DNA from: an uncultured Collinsella sp.
GTDB lineage: Bacteria > Actinomycetota > Coriobacteriia > Coriobacteriales > Coriobacteriaceae
NCBI GenBank assembly: GCA_900542555.1
Contig: UQNU01000064.1
Span: 1-10,287 of the forward strand
Length of the DNA stretch: 10,287 bases
Reading direction: 5' to 3'
The notes beneath the pieces were generated by a model. The model was not told where the DNA came from and did no database searches. It saw only the letters and a list, made by a program, of their open reading frames with translations. Shown piece by piece: positions 1 through 6,040 of this stretch. Numbering within the stretch: position 1 is the stretch's first letter; every line of letters begins with the position of its first letter. A program made the position numbers and the translations under genes.

Positions 1-19
1 CTGTATATGCTGCGCCTTT

Positions 20-55
20 GGCCCCAGCTCCATCGCGAGCCGGGGCCTTTTGTTT
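20..55 (+). terminator. Rho-independent terminator of an upstream gene
   Basis: A GC-rich hairpin is followed by a T-rich tract. GGCCCC at 20-25 and GCTC at 27-30 pair with GAGC at 37-40 and GGGGCC at 42-47, with one A/C mismatch and a 6-nt loop. TTTTGTTT follows at 48-55. This is the classic layout of an intrinsic terminator for plus-strand transcription. The gene it serves must lie left of the window, because no coding frame can be assigned before it. Confidence 0.8.
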
Positions 56-56
56 G

Positions 57-415
57 GAGCGCCTCCGCATGCGGAAGCTGCGTCCCGGAATCCAGCCTCG
101 GAACGGGATTAACTTTCCCAACGGGGCCGCATGCGGAAACTGCGTCCCGGAATCGTGCCTCAGAATGGGATGTGTTTTCCGCTGGCCGGCCGTTTGGAAA
201 GTGCATCCCAGTTTGAGCGTTTATTCCGGGATGCGGTTTCCGCTGAAGGACTCAACCGGAAAGCACGACCCGTTCCGAGACCTGATTCCGGGACACGCTT
301 TCCGCCAGGCCCGCCATCCGGAAAGTGCATCCCGTTTTGAGCGTCCAGGCTGGGCCGCGCTTTCCGTTGGCGTGGCCGTTGGGAAAACGCGGCCCAGATA
401 GGGGGGATGCGATCC
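57..415. repeat. Regular array of 46-bp imperfect palindromes (five full units, one degenerate)
   Basis: Five units of exactly 46 bp lie at 73-118, 135-180, 196-241, 258-303 and 320-365. They are separated by 16, 15, 16 and 16 bp, so the period is 61-62 bp. Each begins near GGAAANTGCGTCCCG and ends near CGGGANGCGNTTTCC, so each unit is a long imperfect inverted repeat with a 16-bp centre. The centres show orientation: units 1-2 read CCTCNGAA, whereas units 3-5 carry the reverse-complement style TTTGAGC. The array therefore switches direction around position 188, inside a GGCCGGCC spacer. A shortened unit follows at 382-415. The short spacers differ and the units vary too much for a CRISPR array. 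It resembles REP/BIME-type intergenic repeats. No gene is visible in 1-438. Confidence 0.85.
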
Positions 416-438
416 GGCGATGCACGGCCTAGCAGCTC

Positions 439-1437
439 CTACAGCTCCACGTCGTTGAGCCACGTCGGCAGCGCGGTCTGCCGGATGCCTGCCGTCTGCA
501 GCTTTTTGGCGAGCATTCCTGCCGAGCGGACCTCGTTCATGGTAAAGCGCAGCAGAGGGTGGCCGTAGAGCGATAGGTGCGCCTCGCGCTGTCGTTCGGC
601 AACGAGCACCTCGGCGGTGGTGCGTCCGGCCAGCATGGTCTGGTCGGAATATTTGATGAGCCCGTCGAGCTCGCCCAGCGTGAGTTCCCGCGCCTGGCGC
701 TCCCAGGCAAAGTCCGTTCGTATGGGCTTGGCCGAATCGAAGGGGTCCGTCAGCTCGTATTGAAGCCAGTCGGGCGCAAAGCCCGTCTCGATCATGACGG
801 CTCGGGCGACCGATTCCCCGCCGCTCTCGGCGCGGGCGTCGGCATATCGAAGCGTTGTGAGGGCGGTGCGAATCGCGCGACCATTGCGTGCAGTCGCTCG
901 TCGCTCAACGGCCTCCATCAGCTGTTCCGGCGCAAGGCCGAGCTTTGAGATCGCCGAATCGGCAATGGGCATGCCGTCGGCAAAACCAGTTTGCAGCAGG
1001 CAATCTGTGGCCGTTTGGATGGGCGGCGTTACCGATATGCCGGCTCTGCGTATTGCTCCGTGCGGCTCAATCTGGTGTCGCTGAATATGTGCGCCCGGAC
1101 GAGCCGACGGCTTTGTCGAGCTGCAAACATGCACGACATTCAGGTGTCGCCACGAGACCTCGAGCCCCAGCAGGCAAGCTGCCGAAAACGAGCAGAACGT
1201 CCAATCGGGGTGGATGATCGCAAGGGCGCGAATAATCTCGCAATGACGCTGCGCCCGGTTGAGCTCATCCCAGCGCATTTTGCGCGCGAACAAACCCGGC
1301 ATGGGGGAGACGACCGCGCTGCCGATGCGCCGAAGGAGCGCTTTTCGGATCGCCGCGCTCGGGGGAATCAGACAGCGCCCCTCTTGTTCGGCTTGAGTGA
1401 GCAGTTGGTCGATGAGTTGGTCATTGCAATGGGTCAT
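439..1437 (-). CDS. AbiEi-like winged-helix protein with C-terminal PD-(D/E)XK (DUF559/Vsr-like) domain
   Basis: The product has 332 residues. The start is supported by AAGGAGG at 1447-1453 on the minus strand, 9 nt before the ATG. Residues 1-60 look like the helix-turn-helix region found in AbiEi-type antitoxin proteins, with PMPGLFAR at 46-52 as the usual wing (P-x-PG-x-[FY]). The C terminus has the spacing of actinobacterial DUF559-type nuclease-like domains: ESGGES at 204-209, TDFAW at 241-245, GELDGLIKY at 255-263, a basic/acidic helix around 281-285 and LLRF at 295-298. AbiEi family members are antitoxins and DNA-binding autoregulators of type IV toxin-antitoxin systems. The nuclease-like tail is usually of unknown role. 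No AbiEii-type nucleotidyltransferase toxin is next to it, so it appears to stand alone. It is transcribed away from the ATPase genes. Function beyond DNA binding is inference. Confidence 0.75.
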   Translation of the reverse strand: MTHCNDQLIDQLLTQAEQEGRCLIPPSAAIRKALLRRIGSAVVSPMPGLFARKMRWDELNRAQRHCEIIRALAIIHPDWTFCSFSAACLLGLEVSWRHLNVVHVCSSTKPSARPGAHIQRHQIEPHGAIRRAGISVTPPIQTATDCLLQTGFADGMPIADSAISKLGLAPEQLMEAVERRATARNGRAIRTALTTLRYADARAESGGESVARAVMIETGFAPDWLQYELTDPFDSAKPIRTDFAWERQARELTLGELDGLIKYSDQTMLAGRTTAEVLVAERQREAHLSLYGHPLLRFTMNEVRSAGMLAKKLQTAGIRQTALPTWLNDVEL

Positions 1438-1491
1438 GAGCTACCGCCTCCTTTTGGGTAGCAAAAACGTATCAGCTGGAACTTGCCGCTC

Positions 1492-1524
1492 AGCTGACCA
1501 AAAGCTGACCAAAATCTAACCATG
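1492..1524. repeat. 11-bp tandem repeat upstream of the AbiEi-like gene
   Basis: AGCTGACCAAA occurs twice with no gap (1492-1502 and 1503-1513), followed by a diverged third copy beginning ATCTAACCA (1514-1522). The block lies 55-87 bp upstream of the minus-strand ATG at 1437. Read on that strand, the unit is TTTGGTCAGCT. The position suits an operator or promoter element for the gene. An 11-bp period places successive sites on about the same face of the helix. Its role is inferred only from location. Confidence 0.6.
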
Positions 1525-1733
1525 CAGGTAGATGGCCTGTTTTCGGCGACATATTTCTTGTTTGAATCGGTGGGCGGTAATCGGCGACCGTGAACGGTAG
1601 CTGGATATGAAGTCTTGGTAAGTTTCGGGACGTGTGCTTTTTGAAAAAGAGCATTCTATCTGCTGTTTTGTGTTTCTGGATCGCATATTTGAAGGCATGT
1701 GATAAGGGTGGCGGACTGTCGCCTTGTATCTGC

Positions 1734-1840
1734 GGAAACTGTGACCCGGAATTGCCACTCGGAATGGGACGCGCTTTCCGGACAGCCTTCAAGCGGAAAC
1801 TACGGCCCAGTTTTTGGCTCCAGAACGGGGTACATTTTCC
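1734..1840. repeat. Second cluster of 46-bp palindromes (two units)
   Basis: Two units of exactly 46 bp, at 1734-1779 and 1795-1840, are separated by 15 bp. They match the family at 73-365: GGAAACTGTGACCCG opens the first, which closes with GGGACGCGCTTTCC; GGAAACTACGGCCCA opens the second, which closes with ATTTTCC. Both centres have the CTC-AGAA or CTC-GGAA orientation of the first two units of the left array. With that array, they bracket the AbiEi-like gene. Confidence 0.8.
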
Positions 1841-1895
1841 GGAACGGTCCACGTGCGGTGATGTACCGCCCCTTTTGCGTGCGCCGCTTGTCGAA

Positions 1896-1951
1896 TTACG
1901 TTATAGCTGGCCATATTATAGGAAGGTATAATATAGCCAGCTATAACGTAA
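1896..1951. promoter_or_regulatory. Nested inverted repeat with TATAAT box before the DUF234 ATPase gene
   Basis: Two 25-bp arms (1896-1920 and 1927-1951) are reverse complements except at one position (C1912 against A1935), around a 6-nt centre, GGAAGG. Each arm contains a 14-bp palindrome: TATAGC-CA-GCTATA at 1932-1945 and the near-copy TATAGC-TG-GCCATA at 1902-1915. Their centres are 30 bp apart, about three helical turns. A perfect TATAAT lies at 1927-1932 on the plus strand and a mirror-image one at 1920-1915 on the minus strand. No good -35 box is seen at 17 bp. The layout fits a promoter held between paired operator sites, perhaps bound by the ATPase itself through its winged helix. 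That role is inferred. Confidence 0.65.
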
Positions 1952-1966
1952 AGGAAGGATGGCCCT

Positions 1967-3358
1967 ATGTTTATCGGAAGAACAGTGGAAATGTCCGAGC
2001 TCAATCGACTGTATGGCACGGGCTCCTTTGAGATGCCTGTGATTTACGGCCGCCGTCGCGTGGGTAAAACGCGCCTTATCACAGAGTTCATCCAAGGCAA
2101 GAAGGCTATTTACTTTCAAGCTCGTCGTACCAATGCAGAGGCAAACCTGCACGGCTTTAGCCAGGCGATACTTGCGGGTTCGGTTGGTGCTGTAGGAGTG
2201 TCGTTTCGTAGCTTTGACGAGGCGTTCGATGCATTAGCTACCATGGCTCGCACGGAACGTTTGATTGTCGTGATTGACGAGTATCCCTATCTCGCCCAAT
2301 CGAATCCCGAAATCAGCTCGTTGCTGCAAGACAAGATCGATCACCTGTACAAAGAGACCAGGCTCATGCTGATCCTATGCGGCTCGTCTCTTTCGTTTAT
2401 GGAGGAACAGGTGTTGGGCTACGAGAGCCCACTATACGGTAGGCGTACGGCCCAGTTTAAGATCATGCCGCTCGATTTTACGACGACCCTCGGGTTGTGG
2501 CAGAGCATGGGTCGCGAAGACGCTGCAGTTTGCTATGGCATGACGGGTGGCATTCCTGCATATATCGAGAAAGTCGATCCTGCCGCACCGCTCAAGGACA
2601 ACATCAAACGTCTATTTCTTACTCCTACGGGCTATCTCTTTGAGGAGCCGAGTAACCTGCTGTTGCAAGAGTGCCGCAATCCCGAGCAATATGATGCGAT
2701 CGTGCAAGCAATTGCTCAGGGGCGCTCGAGGATCTCGGAGATTGCGAGCTCTACGGGAATCCCTGCGAGCAACGTAAAGAGCTATGTGGATAAGCTGGCG
2801 TCGCTTGGGATTGTCGAGCGCGAGCTGCCCCTAAACGAGACGAGCAATAAGCGAGCCGTGTATCTGCTGAGCGACCAGATGTTTAGGTTCTGGTACAAGT
2901 TTGTGCCGCAGAACATTGGGCTGATTCAAAACGATATGGCCGAGATGGCGTATAAGCGCATTGAGCCGCGCGTATCGGATTACATGGGTACGGTCTTTGA
3001 GCTTATATGCAGGCAATACGTGTACGAACTCGCGCGCGCGGGCCAGCTCGATGTGGTTCCGGCGAGCGTCGGGCGCTGGTGGGGGACGGACAATCGCACA
3101 CATACGCAGGAAGAAATCGACTTGATTGTTGACGATGGCGAGGGCGCTGCGCTGTTTGCGGAGTGCAAATGGCGCAATGAACCGGTTGGCGAGGATGTGC
3201 TGCAAAAGCTCGTGCACCGAAGCGAGCTCTTTAGACGGCAGCAAAAAAGCTATGCGATCTTCTCGAAGCGAGGCTTTACGCAAGGACGTCAGGATGCTGC
3301 GGCGAGCAGGGGAGATACCAAGCTGATTTCGTTTGCCGAGATGTGCGAGCGGAGATAA
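1967..3358 (+). CDS. AAA ATPase with winged helix and DUF234 nuclease-like C terminus
   Basis: The product has 463 residues and is full length for ATPases of the ATPase_2 plus DUF234 type. The ATG follows GGAAGG (1953-1958) by 8 nt. The ATPase core has a Walker A at 28-35 (GRRRVGKT), a Walker B at 99-105 (LIVVIDE) and a sensor-like LCGSS at 137-141. A winged-helix segment spans about 252-288 (RISEIASSTGIPASNVKSYV). The C-terminal DUF234 region shows FELICRQYV (344-352), GRWWG (369-373) and EIDLIV (383-388), then AECKW (398-402). D385...E399-x-K401 is the PD-(D/E)XK nuclease signature. No transmembrane segment or signal peptide is evident. Family members are common in archaea and gut bacteria, often as single genes, and their biological role is not settled. 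DNA binding is likely; cleavage is possible but unproven. The nested palindrome immediately upstream suggests autoregulation. Confidence 0.85.
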   Translation: MFIGRTVEMSELNRLYGTGSFEMPVIYGRRRVGKTRLITEFIQGKKAIYFQARRTNAEANLHGFSQAILAGSVGAVGVSFRSFDEAFDALATMARTERLIVVIDEYPYLAQSNPEISSLLQDKIDHLYKETRLMLILCGSSLSFMEEQVLGYESPLYGRRTAQFKIMPLDFTTTLGLWQSMGREDAAVCYGMTGGIPAYIEKVDPAAPLKDNIKRLFLTPTGYLFEEPSNLLLQECRNPEQYDAIVQAIAQGRSRISEIASSTGIPASNVKSYVDKLASLGIVERELPLNETSNKRAVYLLSDQMFRFWYKFVPQNIGLIQNDMAEMAYKRIEPRVSDYMGTVFELICRQYVYELARAGQLDVVPASVGRWWGTDNRTHTQEEIDLIVDDGEGAALFAECKWRNEPVGEDVLQKLVHRSELFRRQQKSYAIFSKRGFTQGRQDAAASRGDTKLISFAEMCERR

Positions 3359-3380
3359 CCAAGCGCGCTCTGATTTGATG

Positions 3381-3402
3381 CTCGGAATGGGTCGCGCTAA
3401 GG
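3381..3402. repeat. Half of a 46-bp palindrome
   Basis: CTCGGAATGGG at 3381-3391 followed by TCGCGCT at 3392-3398 matches the right half of the unit at 1734-1779, apart from an A-to-T change and the loss of the final TTTCC. No left half is visible. It appears to be a decayed remnant between the end of the DUF234 ATPase gene and the 23-bp repeats. Confidence 0.45.
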
Positions 3403-3408
3403 ATGCCA

Positions 3409-3523
3409 AGCGTAAAACCTTCAATGAAAATGGCGTAAAAACTACATCTGTCATGGCGTAAAAACTACATTGAAAGTAGCGTAAAATCAGCATTGAGAAT
3501 GGCGTAATTTCGCATATCGCATG
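3409..3523. repeat. Five 23-bp tandem repeats upstream of the DUF4143 ATPase gene
   Basis: Units of exactly 23 bp start at 3409, 3432, 3455, 3478 and 3501. The first part of each unit is [GA]GCGTAA; the fullest form is GGCGTAAAAACTACAT followed by TGAAAAT-like sequence. Units 2 and 3 share their first 16 bases exactly. Units 1 and 4 diverge mildly after GCGTAAAA. Unit 5 keeps GGCGTAA and then decays. The unit is not itself palindromic. The block ends 20 bp before the ATG of the ATPase gene and would lie in its promoter or leader. The layout resembles iterons or operator arrays, but no initiator gene is seen and I cannot assign a clear promoter. Confidence 0.8.
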
Positions 3524-3543
3524 ATAGAGAGGGACGGCCGTCT

Positions 3544-4839
3544 ATGGATGCACCAAAGAGATTGACCCAAAAGGGATATAGGCCCCGGCTCATAGAGGAG
3601 CGCCTCGACACCCTTATGCGGGCGTTTGGCTGTGTGGAGATCAACGGCCCCAAATGGTGCGGCAAGACCTGGACGGCGCTCTCTCGCTCGGCGAGCGTCT
3701 CCAGGCTCGATGAGCCTGCGCAGCGTGCGGCGGCAGAGGTCGACCCAAGCCTGGCGCTCATCGGCGATGCGCCACACCTGGTCGATGAATGGCAGGAGGT
3801 GCCCGAGGTTTGGGATGCCGCCCGGCGTTTCGTGGACGCGAGCGGCAACGAACGGGGGACACTTTTGCTCACGGGCTCGACCGCGCTCAAAAGCGAGGAG
3901 CGCAGCCATGTTCGCCATTCCGGCACGGGTAGGATCGCCCGTCTGTCAATGCGCCCCATGGCCCTGTGTGAGTCGGGCGACGGCGAGCCGCTCGTGTCAC
4001 TGGCAAGCCTCTTTAAGGGCGAGGATTTTGCCCCTCAGCGTCGCGAGAGCACGGTGGATGACGTCGCCCGCTGGTGCTGCAGGGGCGGTTGGCCTGCAAA
4101 TCTTGGGCTTTCGGAAGATCTTGCGCGAGAGACGGCAAGCCAGTACGTGCACTCGGTGCTCGACGTCAACGTGCTGGACGAGGGCATGTCGTCCGAGCTT
4201 GCACACGGCCTTTTGCGAGCTCTTGCCATGAACGAGAGCCAGGCTGTCACGTACAAGACGCTCGTAAAGGACGCCTCGTACGGTGAGGCGGGCCCCGACG
4301 AGAGGACCATCGCTGCGTACTTGGACCTCTTCAACAGGCTCAAGCTGACCGAGGACCTCTGCGGATGGGAGCCGCCCATGCGCTCGAAGGCCCGCGTTCG
4401 CGTGCGCCCCAAGCGCTACTTCTGTGACCCATCACTTGCGGCGGCGTTGCTGGGGGCTACCCCTGAGCGGCTGCTTGGCGATATGCAAACGCTGGGGATG
4501 CTCTTTGAGAATCTCGTCCTGCGCGACGTGCGCGTGTTCCTTTCCACCTACGGCGGTGTCGACAACAGTGTCCATTATTTCCGAGATGAGAAGGGCCTTG
4601 AGGTCGATCTGATCGTTGAGCACGACGGGCACTGGGGAGCCATCGAGGTCAAGCTGAGTGATGCGAAAGCAGACGATGGAGCGAGAAATCTCAAGGCGCT
4701 GGAGAGGAAAGTGCTCTCCAATCCTGCCGCCCAGAATGCCGCGCCGGCGTTTTTGGCGGTCGTGGTTGGAAAGGGGAGTATTGCCTACACACGCGACGAC
4801 GGCGTGGCGGTGATTCCCATGGCGGCACTTGGGGCGTAG
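3544..4839 (+). CDS. AAA_14/DUF4143 ATPase with nuclease-like C terminus
   Basis: The product has 431 residues, the usual size for the AAA_14 plus DUF4143 family. The ATPase core shows Walker A GPKWCGKT (35-42), Walker B HLVDEWQEVP (78-87) and LLLTGSTA (107-114), with a GTGRI segment at 128-131 near the arginine expected in this family. The DUF4143 part includes GGWPA (181-185), FENLVLRDV (321-329), then EVDLIV (353-358) and AIEVK (366-370). D355...E368-x-K370 again fits a PD-(D/E)XK fold. The start is preceded by a modest purine stretch, AGAGGGA (3528-3534), 9 nt upstream. These cytoplasmic ATPases are abundant and often present in many copies in gut bacteria. Their substrate is unknown. The 23-bp repeat block upstream is its most likely control region. 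It looks more GC-rich than the hsdR gene further right. Confidence 0.85.
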   Translation: MDAPKRLTQKGYRPRLIEERLDTLMRAFGCVEINGPKWCGKTWTALSRSASVSRLDEPAQRAAAEVDPSLALIGDAPHLVDEWQEVPEVWDAARRFVDASGNERGTLLLTGSTALKSEERSHVRHSGTGRIARLSMRPMALCESGDGEPLVSLASLFKGEDFAPQRRESTVDDVARWCCRGGWPANLGLSEDLARETASQYVHSVLDVNVLDEGMSSELAHGLLRALAMNESQAVTYKTLVKDASYGEAGPDERTIAAYLDLFNRLKLTEDLCGWEPPMRSKARVRVRPKRYFCDPSLAAALLGATPERLLGDMQTLGMLFENLVLRDVRVFLSTYGGVDNSVHYFRDEKGLEVDLIVEHDGHWGAIEVKLSDAKADDGARNLKALERKVLSNPAAQNAAPAFLAVVVGKGSIAYTRDDGVAVIPMAALGA

Positions 4840-4967
4840 TGGTTTTGCGGGCGTGCCGTGCTTCCTTTACCGAAAATCCATTTGGTAAACCAGATGCTCG
4901 CGGATAGAATAAAGTTGACGGCAGCCCAAGGGTGATAGCTGGGCAGCGCTGTTGCTTGGTCAAGAGG

Positions 4968-5066
4968 TCAGTGCCTTAATGGCAGCGACTTGTTATGCTT
5001 CGAATGCTGCTTGAGTGCCTCGGAAAGTTCGATAAGCGCCGTGAAGAGCGAGACCAAAGCAACCAA
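4968..5066 (-). other. Possible small hydrophobic peptide frame or remnant, minus strand
   Basis: A minus-strand frame ending in TGA at 4968 encodes a short hydrophobic helix followed by a polar, basic tail. Its core reads LVALVSLFTALIELSEAL and the tail is rich in K and H. This pattern resembles small membrane toxins of type I toxin-antitoxin loci (Fst/holin-like). No ATG is present. The first plausible start is TTG at 5066, without a clear ribosome site, and the frame stays open upstream only to a TGA at 5112. An imperfect hairpin at 4921-4947 follows the stop. It may be a decayed gene whose 5' end was replaced by the terminator element, or chance. Confidence 0.25.
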
Positions 5067-5084
5067 GAGCTCTACGAGCTCTGA

Positions 5085-5132
5085 TGGGCCCGGGATGACC
5101 GCTGATTCAAGTCACCGGGCCCAAATCTTTTT
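5085..5132 (+). terminator. Strong rho-independent terminator with a shared 19-nt core
   Basis: TGGGCCCGG (5085-5093) pairs perfectly with CCGGGCCCA (5115-5123). The inner stem TGAC (5096-5099) pairs with GTCA (5111-5114) around an 11-nt loop, leaving a 2-nt bulge. AATCTTTTT follows on the plus strand. It would end transcripts coming from the DUF4143 ATPase gene, whose stop codon is about 245 bp upstream. The core TGACCGCTGATTCAAGTCA recurs almost unchanged at 6046-6064. Confidence 0.75.
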
Positions 5133-5294
5133 CATGCATTTGAATAGAGCGGGCGATTCTCTTGGGGCCGTCTGCATGGCGTGCGACCAGCGCATGGTAT
5201 TGCGCCCCGCTTTCATGTCCGCACGGGCGCCTATCCTTACGGCAATGTAGCCACCTATGTAGCAAGCGGCAGTTGACGGAGAGAGGCCGTAACC

Positions 5295-6030
5295 GTGTCA
5301 GCTGAAAAGACGCCGTGTATCTCGGCTATCGATACGACGAACTTTGCGCGCCAGATCGTGCTGGACTTTGAGTTTGCGCCGGTGCCAAAGCAGCGCCAGC
5401 GCCGTGGACTGCGCAATGAGATTATTGAGGTCGGCGCCGTCAAACTCGATTACCACGGCAACGTGATGGGCGAGTTCTCGCAGTTTGTGCAGACGGAATA
5501 TGCCGAAGGCGTTGCGTATCCCGTCCGCGAGCTCACGGGGATATCGGCCGTGGATACCGCCATGGCTGATCCTCTCTACGTGGTGATGAAAAGGCTCAAC
5601 GATTGGATCGGTCGCTACTCCGCCCAGGTGGTTTGCTGGAGCGGGGCGGACCGGCGACAGCTTTTGACCGAGTGCCAGGCAAAGCGCATCGACCTTGCCG
5701 CTTTTCCTACGGACTGGGTCGACCTGCAGGCGTTTTTACACCTCGATCATGGACGTGGGCAGCCACGGGCGCGTCTCTTTGAGTGACGCGGCGACGTGGT
5801 TTGGCATCGAGTTCGACGAGTCGACGGGCCACGCCCACAGCGCCTTAGCCGGTGCGCGCGTGACCGCCAAGTTGCTCAAGCAGGTGATGGACGGGAACTA
5901 TCACGTGAGCCCGCGCGCCCAGGAGATCCGCCAGCGGTGGGGGATGGGCGAGCGAGCCCAGACGCGCCTCTCCAGCAGGTGCCCCGAGCTGAGCGATCTG
6001 CTGCTGAAGCTGAAGGCGGAGGGGAGGTAG
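5295..6030 (+). pseudogene. DEDDh 3'-5' exonuclease (DnaQ/KapD-like), frameshifted
   Basis: The GTG start at 5295 follows GGAGAGAGG (5278-5286) by 8 nt. Residues 21-28 (IVLDFEFA) carry the ExoI D24 and E26. NEIIEVGAVKL (41-51), LTGIS (80-84) and CWSGADRRQLL (114-124, ExoII-like D119) follow. The frame then runs into an early stop at residue 163. Removing one T from the run TTTTT (5733-5737) restores DLQAFYTSIMDVG and a continuous protein of about 244 residues ending at 6030. In the restored product the ExoIII motif reads HSALAGA (181-187). The family norm is HxALxDA, so the last metal-binding aspartate is replaced by G186 (GGT, one transition from GAT). A working enzyme would trim DNA or RNA 3' ends. 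Here the frameshift and the substitution both argue for loss of function. A sequencing error could explain only the frameshift. Confidence 0.8.
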
Positions 6031-6040
6031 GCGGGACTCC

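Larger units (their letters stand above)
1438..1966. other. Gene-free divergent intergenic region
   Basis: This region separates the minus-strand AbiEi-like gene from the plus-strand DUF234 ATPase gene. It holds, in order, the ribosome site of the minus-strand gene, an 11-bp tandem repeat (1492-1524), about 200 bp with no convincing coding frame, two 46-bp palindromes (1734-1840) and the nested inverted repeat before the ATPase gene (1896-1951). In the middle part I see only an imperfect hairpin at 1701-1730 (GGCG/CGCC core) and TCGGCGAC twice (1543-1550 and 1581-1588). Reading frames through this stretch run across the palindromes and have no ribosome site, so I do not call a gene. Confidence 0.7.
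4840..5294. other. Gene-poor intergenic region with terminator and possible small-gene remnants
   Basis: Between the DUF4143 ATPase and the exonuclease pseudogene I find no gene I can call firmly. Features seen are a bulged hairpin at 4866-4889 (TTTACC/GGTAAA) without a T tract, an imperfect hairpin at 4921-4947 (GCAGCCCA/TGGGCAGC), a short hydrophobic minus-strand frame at 4968-5066, a strong plus-strand terminator at 5085-5132, and a 6-bp inverted repeat GCGCCC/GGGCGC at 5202-5230. A plus-strand frame starting at 4990 runs straight through the terminator and has no convincing ribosome site, so I do not treat it as a gene. Confidence 0.6.

Noticed and set aside
18..401. Plus-strand frames through the left palindrome array
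   Set aside because: Overlapping frames in all three phases come from the repeated GC-rich units, and none has a ribosome site or protein-like composition.
57..415. CRISPR array
   Set aside because: Spacing is regular, but the repeated units are diverged 46-bp palindromes with 15-16 bp spacers, change orientation midway, and no cas gene is present.
1490..1852. Minus-strand 120-residue reading frame
   Set aside because: It runs through two 46-bp palindromes, lacks a clear ribosome site and shows no recognisable domain.
2831..3493. Long minus-strand frame opposite the DUF234 ATPase 3' end
   Set aside because: It is antisense to a well-supported coding sequence and its product shows no domain pattern.
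3409..3523. Plasmid replication origin (iterons)
   Set aside because: The repeats are iteron-like, but there is no Rep gene, AT-rich melting region or DnaA box in view, and the neighbour is a DUF4143 ATPase.
5112..5216. Minus-strand 34-residue frame starting at 5216
   Set aside because: No ribosome site and no family resemblance were seen, and its stop codon lies in the repeated hairpin core, so the frame is likely chance.
4990..5250. Plus-strand 86-residue reading frame
   Set aside because: It passes through a strong terminator hairpin and is opposite the hydrophobic minus-strand frame. The composition is serine-rich and unlike a folded protein.
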